From Oceanobacillus massiliensis str. N'diop (GTDB taxonomy: Bacteria; Bacillota; Bacilli; Bacillales; Amphibacillaceae): DNA of 64,000 nt. Within the stretch, counting starts at the first letter, position 1, and each line of letters begins with the position of its first letter. Below the pieces are notes generated by a model. The model saw only the letters and a list, made by a program, of their open reading frames with translations. It did no database searches and was not told the DNA's origin. Position numbers and translations under genes: made by a program. Location: positions 275,890 through 339,889 of the forward strand of contig NZ_HE610977.1 in the NCBI RefSeq assembly GCF_000285495.1, read 5' to 3'. Shown here piece after piece: positions 47,316-55,698 of this stretch.

Positions 47316-47350
47316 AAAAACCGGCGCATGTCTATTGTGCCGGTTTTTGT
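47316..47350. terminator. Terminator after the nitroreductase gene
   Basis: CAAAAACCGGC(G) pairs with GCCGGTTTTTG, with A and T runs on both sides. Confidence 0.9.
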
Positions 47351-47793
47351 TATTGAAAATTCAATTCTTCAACGTGTTCTATTTGGATTCTTTTGCCATT
47401 TGCCGTAAAATTCGCTTGGATATAAAGCGTATCTTTATTATGCTCTGGAAATGGAAGCAGGGCATTCAGCTGCGGGTAAATGTCTCCGCTATCCAGTTCC
47501 ATCGATACATGGCTTCCAGTAAAGTCATGATTAAATTCATTATAGGAAACAGATACTAATGGTGTTTGATGCTCAATGATTATTCGATCAGCACCAATAT
47601 ATTGCAGTGAATGCTGGATTTGGATACCACCTTCAATCTCTTCTATCCTTAAATGCAAAAGGAAATCTTCTGCTTCTGTAACAGTTGAAGTAGCGGTCAC
47701 AAGTGAACCATTTACATTTCCATCGATATACCATCCGACACTGAGAAAAAAAATAACTAAAAAAAAGACAGAAATAATAATTCTTTTTTTGAT
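47350..47793 (-). CDS. Hypothetical single-pass membrane protein with no standard start codon
   Basis: The frame encodes a typical anchor, KRIIISVFFLVIFFLSVGW, then an extracellular beta-rich domain containing IQHSLQYIGADRIIIEHQTP. A strong ribosome site GGGGGAGGGG (47799-47808) is followed seven bases after its GGAGG core by ATC at 47793; no in-frame ATG, GTG or TTG occurs until GTG 47700, which would delete the anchor. Either ATC is used, the start has been lost, or the seven-A run after it hides an indel. Family not recognised. Confidence 0.6.
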   Translation of the reverse strand: MKKRIIISVFFLVIFFLSVGWYIDGNVNGSLVTATSTVTEAEDFLLHLRIEEIEGGIQIQHSLQYIGADRIIIEHQTPLVSVSYNEFNHDFTGSHVSMELDSGDIYPQLNALLPFPEHNKDTLYIQANFTANGKRIQIEHVEELNFQ

Positions 47794-47907
47794 AGTATCC
47801 CCTCCCCCAAATTAAATCCCTACATTATAAGACGGATGAAACTGTATAAATGTTTCAAAAAGTCACTTTAAATTTTAAATTTAACAATATATGGAAGCCT
47901 TCTGAAA

Positions 47908-47937
47908 GTATATTTAAGCTCTATTTCTGCAATTATA
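47908..47937 (+). promoter_or_regulatory. Candidate sigma-G type promoter of the spoVA2mob-like operon
   Basis: GTATA (47908-47912) and AATTATA (47931-47937) are separated by 18 bases; the forespore sigma-G consensus is close to GYATR and CATWMTA. The -10 departs from consensus at its first base. It lies 30 bases before the first gene. Confidence 0.4.
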
Positions 47938-47966
47938 AACAGTGAAAGTAAATGAGGAGGGATTAG

Positions 47967-48170
47967 ATGACAGTAATAACTCAGGTCAAACAAACCATTG
48001 CCGGCTTGAAAAGTGCTCAGGCAAACTTCGAACAGTTTGCCCTCCAAACAGATAACAAACAAGCTAAGCAACTGTATCAGAATGCAGCACAGCAAACCTT
48101 GCAAATTTTAAACAGCGTAGAGCCAAGAGTGACACAAATAGAACAAGAAGAGCCACAATACAAAAGTTGA
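47967..48170 (+). CDS. DUF1657 protein, first gene of the spoVA2mob-like operon
   Basis: A 67-residue helical protein, VKQTIAGLKSAQANFEQFAL onward, ending QEEPQYKS. DUF1657 proteins are short, made of two helices, and occur in operons with SpoVA subunits. A second copy is at 50624 and a third is fused to the DUF421 protein at 50841. GAGGAGGG precedes the ATG. Function is unknown; location suggests a structural role at the forespore inner membrane. Confidence 0.9.
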   Translation: MTVITQVKQTIAGLKSAQANFEQFALQTDNKQAKQLYQNAAQQTLQILNSVEPRVTQIEQEEPQYKS

Positions 48171-48237
48171 TTTGCAGGAATCAAGAGGCAATATAATGCC
48201 TCTTACATACCTCAAACGAAAGAGATGGGTGTGAGCT

Positions 48238-48705
48238 ATGCGATTTATCATTATGATTTTTTATTTATTATGCAGTGCCCTGCTGTTTACAGCATGTGCA
48301 AATAACGAGAACGATACTGGGCAGACCAATAATACGGACTCGGCTGAAATCGAGAACATTTCCAATCAAAGTCTGGTCAGTCAGCAGCCGGCAAATCATG
48401 CAAAAGAATTATTGAGCAAACATGAGGAAATAACAGCAATCAATGCCGTAAACACAAAAGATAACATCCTTATCGCAGTTGAAGTAGAGCACCATGAACG
48501 ATTTACCTTAGCACAGCTAAGAAAGAAATTTCAAAAAGAGATGGAAGATGAATTTAAGGATATGAAAGTAGAGTTCTCAACAGACCGAAAAATCGTTCTT
48601 GAACTGGAAAAGCTCGAAAAGGATATAAGCAACGATAAACTGTCGAACAAAGAACTCGAGAAGAAGGTTAAAAAAATTGTTAAGCTCGCCAAGGAACAGA
48701 CATAA
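48238..48705 (+). CDS. YhcN/YlaJ family sporulation lipoprotein
   Basis: A 155-residue protein with a signal peptide ending in LLFTAC (lipobox). The mature part contains AVNTKDNILIAVEVEHHERF, typical of the YhcN/YlaJ core, and a Lys/Glu-rich helical C-terminus. The YhcN-type gene is the second member of the spoVA2mob gene set in B. subtilis. A ribosome-like GGGTGTGAG precedes the ATG. Confidence 0.88.
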   Translation: MRFIIMIFYLLCSALLFTACANNENDTGQTNNTDSAEIENISNQSLVSQQPANHAKELLSKHEEITAINAVNTKDNILIAVEVEHHERFTLAQLRKKFQKEMEDEFKDMKVEFSTDRKIVLELEKLEKDISNDKLSNKELEKKVKKIVKLAKEQT

Positions 48706-48767
48706 AATCCATTTGTAAAAAGGAGGAGCCGTTATAACTTCCTCTATTAAGAAAAGAGTGAATACGT

Positions 48768-49247
48768 ATGTCAAATGAGAAAAAGAAAAAGCTGACTCCA
48801 GAAGCTCAGGAATATCAGGGCTTTCAGAAAAAAAGAGAAGTGAAACGGCCAATACTAAAAAACTGCCTAAAAGCTTTTTTTGTAGGTGGATTCATTTGCA
48901 TTATTGGGCAAGTCATCACTACTTTTTATATTCATAATTTCAATTTCACAGAACAGACTGCCGGCAACCCAACAACGGCAACCCTCATTTTTATAACCAT
49001 GCTATTGACCGGATTTGGCATCTATGACCGGATCGGCCAGTTTGCAGGTGCCGGATCCGCTGTCCCTGTAACAGGATTCGGAAATGCAGTTATCGCCTCT
49101 GCTATCGAATACCGAACAGAAGGTTTTGTGCTCGGGGTCGGTGGGAACATGCTGAAATTAGCTGGACCTGTTATTGTCTATGGCGTTTTTTCGGCTTTTG
49201 TTGTTGCACTTATTAAAACAATTCTCACTCAATGGGGTGGCTTTTAA
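48768..49247 (+). CDS. spoVAC: Stage V sporulation protein AC
   Basis: A 159-residue membrane protein with about four helices; in the SpoVA channel, SpoVAC acts as a mechanosensitive pore for dipicolinic acid. Motifs include KAFFVGGFICIIGQ, GIYDRIGQFAGAGSAVPVTG and GFGNAVIASAIEYRTEG. The N-terminal 30 residues are basic. AGAGTG is about seven bases before the ATG; an in-frame stop excludes longer versions. The stop overlaps the next ATG by one base. Confidence 0.96.
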   Translation: MSNEKKKKLTPEAQEYQGFQKKREVKRPILKNCLKAFFVGGFICIIGQVITTFYIHNFNFTEQTAGNPTTATLIFITMLLTGFGIYDRIGQFAGAGSAVPVTGFGNAVIASAIEYRTEGFVLGVGGNMLKLAGPVIVYGVFSAFVVALIKTILTQWGGF

Positions 49248-50263
49248 TGCTAGCAGGACATCAGACATGGATATTCAACAATAAACCCGTCATCTTAACT
49301 ACCGGAACAGTAGGTGGCCCTTTTGAAGCAAACGGTAATATTCCGGAAGCCTTCGATACATTGCATGATGACATGTGGCTGAAGCAGGATTCTTTCGAGA
49401 AAGCGCAGCAGATTATGATGGAAGAAGCCTGCCAGATTGCAATCAAGAAAAGCTCAATCGAAAAAGAACAGGTCGAGTTCTTTATCAGCGGTGATCTCAT
49501 CAATCAAATAACCCCAAGCAGCTTTGCGGCAACAACGATGGGACTCCCCTATTTTGGATTATTCAGTGCATGTGCCACCTCCATGGAAAGTCTTGCCTTA
49601 TCTGCAGCCATTATCAATGCACAGGGTGCCAATTATATATTAAGCGGGACATCCAGCCACAATGCCGCTGCCGAGAAACAGTTTCGCTATCCCACTGAAT
49701 ACGGTGGGCAGAAACCGCCAACAGCCCAGTGGACAGTCACCGGTGCCGGGTGTGCTCTGGTAGCGAAAGAAGGATCTGGCCCCAGAATCACCTCTGCAAC
49801 TATCGGAAAGATTGTGGACATGGGAATGACGGATCCCTTTAATATGGGTGGCGCCATGGCCGCAGCAGCAGCAAATACCATCGAGACCCACCTAAAAGAA
49901 AGAAATTTGGCTCCTTCGTATTATGATCTGATCATAACCGGTGATCTCGGCCATGTCGGAAGAGAAGTTTCTCTGGATTATATGCATCAGCGTAATATTC
50001 CCATCGATGAAGAAAATTATGTTGATTGCGGTTTAACGATCTACCGTGAGGGCCAGCCGGTGCTTGCAGGAGCAAGCGGACCTGCATGTTCTGCAGTTGT
50101 AACCTATGGACACTTTTTAAAAAAGATGGCTCTACACGAAATCAATCGAATTCTTGTCGTTGCTACAGGGTCATTACACTCCCCATTAAGTGTACAGCAA
50201 GGTGATCCCATACCATGTATTGCACATGCTGTATCAATCGAATCAGGAAGTGATAGCATATGA
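49247..50263 (+). CDS. spoVAD: Stage V sporulation protein AD
   Basis: A 338-residue protein with the thiolase-like fold of SpoVAD, which binds dipicolinic acid on the forespore side of the SpoVA channel. Seen: [16 protein letters not shown], the cysteine-bearing [16 protein letters not shown], and the C-terminal [17 protein letters not shown]. The ATG at 49247 overlaps the spoVAC stop and has GGGGTGG nearby, indicating translational coupling. Its stop overlaps spoVAE. Confidence 0.97.
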   Translation: MLAGHQTWIFNNKPVILTTGTVGGPFEANGNIPEAFDTLHDDMWLKQDSFEKAQQIMMEEACQIAIKKSSIEKEQVEFFISGDLINQITPSSFAATTMGLPYFGLFSACATSMESLALSAAIINAQGANYILSGTSSHNAAAEKQFRYPTEYGGQKPPTAQWTVTGAGCALVAKEGSGPRITSATIGKIVDMGMTDPFNMGGAMAAAAANTIETHLKERNLAPSYYDLIITGDLGHVGREVSLDYMHQRNIPIDEENYVDCGLTIYREGQPVLAGASGPACSAVVTYGHFLKKMALHEINRILVVATGSLHSPLSVQQGDPIPCIAHAVSIESGSDSI

Positions 50264-50610
50264 TATTTTTCTGGGCATTTGTCGTAGGGGGCCTTATTTG
50301 TGTAATCGGACAGATTATGTTTGATGTATTTAAACTCTCACCGGCACACACACTAACGATCCTAGTTGTAAGTGGAGCAATCTTAGATGGATTTGGATTG
50401 TATGAACCATTGATAGATTTTGCTGGTGCAGGCGCCACTGTTCCGATTACAAGCTTTGGTAATTCGCTTGTCCACGGTGCCATGCAGGAGGCTGAAAAAC
50501 ATGGCATTATCGGTGTTGTAACAGGTATGTTTGAGGTAACGAGCGCCGGTATTTCAGCGGCGATTATTTTTGGATTTATTGGAGCATTAATTTTCAAGCC
50601 TAAAGGATAA
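50260..50610 (+). CDS. spoVAE: Stage V sporulation protein AE (SpoVAEb type)
   Basis: A 116-residue membrane protein with three to four helices, related to Spo[40 protein letters not shown] and GTVFEVTSAG-like region. It belongs to the SpoVAEb form. Start overlaps the spoVAD stop (ATGA). SpoVAC, SpoVAD and SpoVAE together form the minimal conserved SpoVA core. Confidence 0.95.
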   Translation: MIFFWAFVVGGLICVIGQIMFDVFKLSPAHTLTILVVSGAILDGFGLYEPLIDFAGAGATVPITSFGNSLVHGAMQEAEKHGIIGVVTGMFEVTSAGISAAIIFGFIGALIFKPKG

Positions 50611-50623
50611 TGGAGATGATCAG

Positions 50624-50824
50624 ATGACAGTCGGTGCACAGGTCAAAGGGTGTTTTTCCTCGCTGAAAAGCATGGAAGCAGGACTTCAGGTGTTAGCCAA
50701 CAAAACACAGGATGCCGAATCAAGACAAAACTATAGCGATGTTCAGAAATTAATAGCAGAAATCAAAAATGATCTTCAAATGCAGGTCATTGAACTCTCT
50801 AAGGAAGAACCGCAATATAAATAG
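50624..50824 (+). CDS. DUF1657 protein, second copy
   Basis: A 66-residue helical protein, VKGCFSSLKSMEAGLQVL and on, ending SKEEPQYK. The ending EEPQYK is shared with the first DUF1657 protein of the operon, so the two are diverged paralogues. GGAGATG precedes the ATG; spacing of 13 bases from spoVAE and 16 bases to the next gene shows one transcript. Confidence 0.9.
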   Translation: MTVGAQVKGCFSSLKSMEAGLQVLANKTQDAESRQNYSDVQKLIAEIKNDLQMQVIELSKEEPQYK

Positions 50825-50840
50825 AAAGGAATGAATTGAT

Positions 50841-51698
50841 GTGCCGGAATGGATTATCGTTGTACTTCGATCCTTTGCATTGATCATATTGTTATTCTTT
50901 ATGATCAAATGGTTGGGTACGAAGCAATTATCACAACTAAATATTTTTGAGACCATTTCCGGGATCGTCCTTGGTGGCATCGCCGCCATCCACACCATTG
51001 ATCCGGCCACAAATTTCTTCTATGCCATTATCGCCATGTTCATTTGGTTCATTGTACCATTTGGAGTGGAAAAATTATCTTTAAAAAGTAAAGCATTTCG
51101 TGACTTTACGGAAGGTAAAAGCACGGTGTTCATTCAGGATGGAAAAGTAATGGAAGATAATTTGAAAAAAGAGGGCTATTCAACAGATGAACTTCTGGAA
51201 AAACTCCGTGAAAAAAATGTGTTTTTAGCTAGTGATGTAGAATTTGCTGTGCTGGAACCGTCCGGTACACTAAACGTGCTTCCCAAACGGGAAAATCGTC
51301 CATTGACAGCGAAGGATCTTGGGCTTAACTTAGCTCCCCAAAAGGAACCCCAAACTATTGTGATGGATGGCAAAATGCTGCTGGAGCCTTTAGCAAATCT
51401 ATCCCTTAATCCTAATTGGCTCGAAACGGAGCTTGCAAAAATGAATGTCAGCATAGAAAATGTATTTTTAGCTCAGGCTGACAGTGATGGGCAATTGTAT
51501 GTTGATTTGTTTGACGACTTGATTGCAGTGCCTGCTCCAACCGAAAAGCCACTATTGCTCGCTATGATGAAAAAATGTCAGGCTGATTTGGAATTATTTG
51601 CTCTGGCAACCGAAAACCAGCAATCCAAGGAAATGTATAATCGAAACAGTAAGAAAATGCAGCAGGCAATCGATACCATTTCACCATATTTAAGCTAA
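50841..51698 (+). CDS. DUF421 + DUF1657 fusion protein (2Duf-like)
   Basis: A 285-residue protein. The N-terminus has three helices (about 6-80) and is followed by the DUF421/YetF soluble domain (GKSTVFIQDGKVMEDNLKK, then FLASDVEFAVLE). The last 45 residues, CQADLELFALATENQQSKEM and on, match the two DUF1657 proteins of the same operon. This two-domain layout is that of 2Duf, the spoVA2mob product shown to contribute most of the wet-heat resistance of B. subtilis spores. Start is GTG with AAAGGA ten bases upstream. Confidence 0.9.
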   Translation: MPEWIIVVLRSFALIILLFFMIKWLGTKQLSQLNIFETISGIVLGGIAAIHTIDPATNFFYAIIAMFIWFIVPFGVEKLSLKSKAFRDFTEGKSTVFIQDGKVMEDNLKKEGYSTDELLEKLREKNVFLASDVEFAVLEPSGTLNVLPKRENRPLTAKDLGLNLAPQKEPQTIVMDGKMLLEPLANLSLNPNWLETELAKMNVSIENVFLAQADSDGQLYVDLFDDLIAVPAPTEKPLLLAMMKKCQADLELFALATENQQSKEMYNRNSKKMQQAIDTISPYLS

Positions 51699-51777
51699 CT
51701 CTCTTTTTTATATACTCATTTTCGTGTACTATTATATAGGTCATATTACGATTACTACACGAAAAGGGATGTTTTAC

Positions 51778-53007
51778 ATGAAAAAAAATTTGAAAGCATA
51801 TCGTTTTCCTATCATTCTGCTGTCTTCGATTATATTAGGATCCATAATTGGATTAGTATTGGGCGATGATGCAGCAGTTATTAAACCGCTGGGAGATATC
51901 TTCATAAACCTGCTGTTTATGATTGTTGTCCCACTGGTTTTCTTTACCATTTCATCTGCTATAGCGAGTATGGACAGTATGAAAAGACTTGGTAAAATCA
52001 TGGGTTCCATGATAACGATATTTATTGTTACAGGAATTATTGCCTCTGTATTTATGCTATTCGCTGCAATCATTTTTCAGCCAGGTTCCGGTGTAGATAT
52101 TCCATTAACTGCACCTGAAACAGTTGAAGATGTAAGTTTAGGCGATCAATTGGTAAGTACGTTTACAGTCCCTGATTTTGCCGATTTGTTTTCCAGGTCC
52201 AATATGCTGGCACTTATTATTTTTTCAGTATTAGTAGGGGTTGCGACTGGATTGACAGGTGAACAAGGCCGACCCTTCACCAAATTTCTGACGAGTGGTT
52301 CCGAAGTATTTATGAAAATCATTCAGCTTGTCATGTATTATGCACCAATTGGACTGGCAGCCTACTTTGCTTCACTGATTGGTGAATTCGGAACGGCTCT
52401 GATTGGTGACTATGCTAAAGCAGTAATCGTCTATTATCCGGTTGCAGTACTGTATTTTGCAATTGGATTCACGATATATGCATTTATTGCTGGAGGAAGA
52501 AAAGGAATTGCTCGCTTCTGGAAGAACATCCTCTCCCCTGCAGCAACTGCTCTTGGAACGGGAAGCAGCGTCGCATCACTTCCTGTAAACCTACAGGCTG
52601 CCAAGAAGATTGGCGTGCCAAAAGATATCCGGGAAACAGTATTACCGCTTGGGGCAACGATTCATATGGATGGATCCTGCCTGTCAGCTATGCTGAAAAT
52701 CGCGTTTGTTTTTGGAGTGTTCAACATGGATTTCTCTGGAATTGATACATTCCTAACAGCAATCGGAGTTTGTTTATTATCCGGAATTGTTATGAGTGGC
52801 ATACCAGGTGGTGGCTTCATAGGGGAATTGATGATCGTAACCTTATATGGATTACCAATAGAAGCGCTTCCTATAATATCGGCAATCGGAGTTGTCGTAG
52901 ATCCACCCGCTACCATGGTTAATGCAACCGGAGACACTGTATCCAGCATGCTTATCACAAGACAGATGGAAGGTAAAAACTGGATGGAAAAAGCCGAAAT
53001 CCAATAA
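51778..53007 (+). CDS. Dicarboxylate/amino acid:cation symporter (DAACS family)
   Basis: A 409-residue transporter of the GltP/DctA family. The hallmark segments are present: SPAATALGTGSSVASLP (serine-rich hairpin region), GATIHMDGSC, and GVVVDPPATMVNATGD near the substrate site. It takes up glutamate, aspartate or C4-dicarboxylates with sodium or protons; which one is not clear. The ATG at 51778 is preferred because AAAGGGA lies upstream; the longer frame has no ribosome site. A complex terminator follows. Confidence 0.92.
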   Translation: MKKNLKAYRFPIILLSSIILGSIIGLVLGDDAAVIKPLGDIFINLLFMIVVPLVFFTISSAIASMDSMKRLGKIMGSMITIFIVTGIIASVFMLFAAIIFQPGSGVDIPLTAPETVEDVSLGDQLVSTFTVPDFADLFSRSNMLALIIFSVLVGVATGLTGEQGRPFTKFLTSGSEVFMKIIQLVMYYAPIGLAAYFASLIGEFGTALIGDYAKAVIVYYPVAVLYFAIGFTIYAFIAGGRKGIARFWKNILSPAATALGTGSSVASLPVNLQAAKKIGVPKDIRETVLPLGATIHMDGSCLSAMLKIAFVFGVFNMDFSGIDTFLTAIGVCLLSGIVMSGIPGGGFIGELMIVTLYGLPIEALPIISAIGVVVDPPATMVNATGDTVSSMLITRQMEGKNWMEKAEIQ

Positions 53008-53045
53008 TGCATTTGAATCATCCGAGGATAGAAAAGCTGTTTAAA

Positions 53046-53115
53046 AGAAAAATCCGATCCAATTCGCATTCTGTTTAGAGTTTAAAGAATGTTGAATCAT
53101 GGGTCGGATTTTTCT
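53046..53115 (+). terminator. Long-arm terminator after the symporter gene
   Basis: AGAAAAATCCGA (near 53046) pairs with TCGGATTTTTCT (near 53104), with an inner AATTC..ATTCT / AGAAT..GAATC stem. Confidence 0.8.
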
Positions 53116-53178
53116 TCGACTAAAAACTTACGCCAAATTGCCATCTATTAAACCAGTATTGGAAACCGATTCCACAAG

Positions 53179-54156
53179 CTAAATTGACAGTGCCACTTTA
53201 CCGAATTGCTTGCCTTCTTTTAAATAATCGAATGCAGACTGGGCATCTTCAAGGGGAAATATGTGATCAACTACAGGGTGCATATCAAAATTAACGATAT
53301 GATCAAGCGCTGCCTGTAATTCCTGCCTGCATCCCATTGTTGACCCAATCAGCTGATATTGGCCATAGAAAAAATTTCGTAAATTGAAATCGACGTTATC
53401 ATCTGTGGTCGCTCCAAAGATAACGATTCTTCCACCTTTTTTCAATACTTCCAATGAACGGTTGAACGTTGCTGCTCCAACACTGTCGATGACAATGTCA
53501 ATCGTCTCGCTGGCCAACTCCTCTTCCCAGCTGCTATTGGTATCAATGGCTCTGTCTGCACCAAGTTCTCTAGCCTTATTACGCTTGTCCTCACTTCTGG
53601 ATGAAACAATAACCCGTGCGCCGACATCTTTGGCAAAAGAAATCAGATATGTCGCCACTCCACTTCCTGCTCCAGGGATAAATACAGTCTCTCCCCGCTT
53701 AATTTGCCCTTTCGTAAACAGAGCACGATAGCCGGTTAATGCTGCAAGGGAAAAGACACCTGCTTCTTCCCAGGATAGATTTTGCGGTTTCCGCTCTAAT
53801 TGTTCTTCAGAAATCGCAATTTTTTCTGCAAATGTTCCATGATCCGGCATTCCCAATATATCAAATTCCACTGGTGGTGCATCACTATTGTCATACCAGC
53901 GCAGTGCAGGATTAATGATTACTTCGTCCCCAATCTGGAACCGGGTCACTCCTTCACCAACGGATTCTACCACTCCTGCACCATCTGAACCAAGAATGAG
54001 CGCTTCCTCGTCATTTCCTCTTCGATTTGGGATATACAGATCCCTTCTGTTCAGACCCGCAGTGCGAATACCTACAACAACTTCATGCACCCCTGCTGCC
54101 GGCTCGTCCATTTCTTTCACTTTCAGTTCTCCATATTCCAGTACAAACGCCTTCAT
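53179..54156 (-). CDS. Zinc-binding-dehydrogenase family oxidoreductase (YogA-like)
   Basis: A 325-residue medium-chain dehydrogenase/reductase. It has the GroES-like N-terminal domain (LGSDGAGVVESVGEGV) and a Rossmann domain (VFIPGAGSGVATYLISFAKD). The catalytic zinc Cys is replaced (GLNRRDLY instead of a Cys-containing motif) and the structural four-Cys lobe is absent, so it resembles zinc-less quinone oxidoreductases; NADPH is a likely cofactor. The ATG at 54156 is chosen because GAGAGG is nine bases upstream. Only a few bases separate it from the ATPase gene upstream, so cotranscription is probable. Confidence 0.87.
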   Translation of the reverse strand: MKAFVLEYGELKVKEMDEPAAGVHEVVVGIRTAGLNRRDLYIPNRRGNDEEALILGSDGAGVVESVGEGVTRFQIGDEVIINPALRWYDNSDAPPVEFDILGMPDHGTFAEKIAISEEQLERKPQNLSWEEAGVFSLAALTGYRALFTKGQIKRGETVFIPGAGSGVATYLISFAKDVGARVIVSSRSEDKRNKARELGADRAIDTNSSWEEELASETIDIVIDSVGAATFNRSLEVLKKGGRIVIFGATTDDNVDFNLRNFFYGQYQLIGSTMGCRQELQAALDHIVNFDMHPVVDHIFPLEDAQSAFDYLKEGKQFGKVALSI

Positions 54157-54161
54157 CCCGC

Positions 54162-55094
54162 TCATCCTCTCGTATAGTAAATACTCATTTTTTCCAGTTG
54201 ATTTCTATTCGTTATATCCCCCGAAAACAATGGTACATAAACAAGTTCCTGTTTCGTAAATGTTCCTTCAATCATCGTAACATACATTTTTTCTTGTTCC
54301 TTCCTTTTTTCAAGGAATTTCCCTTCCACACTTTCAGGTAATATTTTATTAACAATCAACGTGTTTACTTGCAGATGATACTTATTCAATAATTCAATTG
54401 CTTTTTCTGTTTCCAGGATAGGCAGCCGTTCGGGATTCAACACGAAAATAAATCCTGTCTGATGATCGTCAAGCAATATCTCCCTTACTTTTGAAAATCT
54501 CTCCTGCCGTTCCCGCAGCACTTCGTAAATTGGGTCTTCGATTGGCTCTCCATCATTCAATAGCTGCGAGTAATTGTCATTTGTTTTCTTTCTTTTTTGC
54601 AATAGTCCCTCAATCCAGATTCCCATCAGCTCAGGCAGAGAAAGCATCCTGATAGTATGTCCGGTTGGAGCTGTATCAAATATTATTCGATCAAAGTCTC
54701 CACTCTCCTCTAAAATAATTGCGATTAGCTTGTCAAATAATGCAGCCTCGTCTGCGCCAGGCGATACTTTTGCAGCATCCAATTGCCGATTGACTTCCTC
54801 CATCATGCTTGATTGGACGATTCCCTTAATTGTTCTCTTTACACTTTTAATATATTTTTCCGTTTCGATTTCCGGGTCAATCTCGACGGCGAATAAATTT
54901 TCCGTTACCTTTTTTGTTGCGCCTCCGATCGTTTCATTAAAAATATCGCCAATATTATGTGCCGGATCAGTGGATACCAATAATGTCTTTTTCCCTTGCG
55001 CTGCCGATTTCAATGCAATAGCTGCAGCAGAAGTAGATTTCCCCACCCCTCCCTTGCCGCCAATAAATAAAATCTTTTCTTCCCTATCCTGCAT
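54162..55094 (-). CDS. ArsA/GET3-family ATPase
   Basis: A 310-residue P-loop ATPase of the ArsA/Get3 family. Motifs: deviant Walker A GGKGGVGKSTSAA, switch STDPAHNIGDIF and the A-loop/Switch II IIFDTAPTGHTIRML. There is one ATPase half, as in Get3, unlike classic double ArsA. Eukaryotic Get3 inserts tail-anchored proteins; ArsA energises arsenite efflux. No arsB or arsR is nearby, so arsenic resistance is unlikely. Start ATG 55094, with AAGGGGGGGG somewhat far upstream. Its neighbour is the small CC-ending protein. Confidence 0.9.
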   Translation of the reverse strand: MQDREEKILFIGGKGGVGKSTSAAAIALKSAAQGKKTLLVSTDPAHNIGDIFNETIGGATKKVTENLFAVEIDPEIETEKYIKSVKRTIKGIVQSSMMEEVNRQLDAAKVSPGADEAALFDKLIAIILEESGDFDRIIFDTAPTGHTIRMLSLPELMGIWIEGLLQKRKKTNDNYSQLLNDGEPIEDPIYEVLRERQERFSKVREILLDDHQTGFIFVLNPERLPILETEKAIELLNKYHLQVNTLIVNKILPESVEGKFLEKRKEQEKMYVTMIEGTFTKQELVYVPLFSGDITNRNQLEKMSIYYTRG

Positions 55095-55120
55095 CACTTG
55101 CACCCCCCCCTTTTCAAAAA

Positions 55121-55381
55121 TTAACAACAGCGTATTCCTGACATAGGAGACTTTTCCATTCCCATACGCAAATGCCAATCATGAAATCTCTCGATTATAT
55201 ATGGATACAATTCGAGCGTATAGTAGTAGACTGGGTTGGGAATACCTATCATCTCCGAATAAAGCAGCAATAGAAAAAAGTCATCTTCATTTCGCAGCTC
55301 CCGGGCTATCTCCTGCCGATGGGGCATGCTCAATACTTCATCATAAAATTTCACAAACTCCCTCAGCTTAGACGCTATCAT
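55121..55381 (-). CDS. cory-CC-star-type protein
   Basis: An 86-residue protein with a helical core, including MPHRQEIARELRNEDDFF and IGIPNPVYYYTLELYPYI, a Tyr-rich middle, and a C-terminus ending RCC directly before the stop. This matches what I remember of the family called cory-CC-star, found beside ArsA-type ATPases. The closing Cys pair could bind metal, be lipidated or be recognised by the ATPase. It is the first gene of a likely three-gene unit; an 8-bp hairpin (55405-55436) precedes it. Function is unknown. Confidence 0.75.
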   Translation of the reverse strand: MIASKLREFVKFYDEVLSMPHRQEIARELRNEDDFFLLLLYSEMIGIPNPVYYYTLELYPYIIERFHDWHLRMGMEKSPMSGIRCC

Positions 55382-55404
55382 CGACTAACACCTTCCTTTA
55401 TACA

Positions 55405-55436
55405 GAAGAGGGTCCCCATAGATAAGGCCCCTCTTC
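55405..55436. terminator. Hairpin upstream of the cory-CC-star gene
   Basis: GAAGAGGG pairs with CCCTCTTC, extended by CC/GG inside; no T run on either side. It could be a terminator for a transcript from the repeat region or a leader structure. Confidence 0.5.
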
Positions 55437-55518
55437 ACTGTGATAAAATGTTTTCTCGAAGATTGCTGTTTTACAAAAAATATATAAACTGCGATGTAAT
55501 TTGATGATAAGCTATATC

Positions 55519-55646
55519 TCCGCTCCGGAAATACACTGCGCTTTCCGCGGGCTCGCGCTAAGCCTCCTCGCTCGCAAAGTTCGCTCTCTGTGGGGTCTTA
55601 GCGTCTTCGCTTTCCCGCAGGAGTCTCCGTGTATTTCCTCCGCTAA
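55519..55646. repeat. Dispersed repeat element A with complementary ends
   Basis: The ends GGAAATACAC (55527-55536) and GTGTATTTCC (55629-55638) are perfect complements. Inside are GCTTTCCGCGGGC near the left and GCTTTCCCGCAGGAGTC near the right, and the whole is GC rich compared with the surrounding genome. It is the same family as element B, in the opposite orientation. No coding potential. Confidence 0.85.
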
Positions 55647-55698
55647 GATTTAGCTTTCTGAATCAAATTACTGATATTCAATTACTAAGCTGATTGAT

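Noticed and set aside
54162-55094. Arsenite efflux ATPase ArsA
   Set aside because: Only one ATPase half and no arsB, arsD or arsR nearby; the general ArsA/GET3 family name is used instead.
54574-55146. 190-codon plus-strand frame opposite the ArsA-type ATPase
   Set aside because: Antisense shadow; the minus strand has clear ATPase motifs and ribosome sites.
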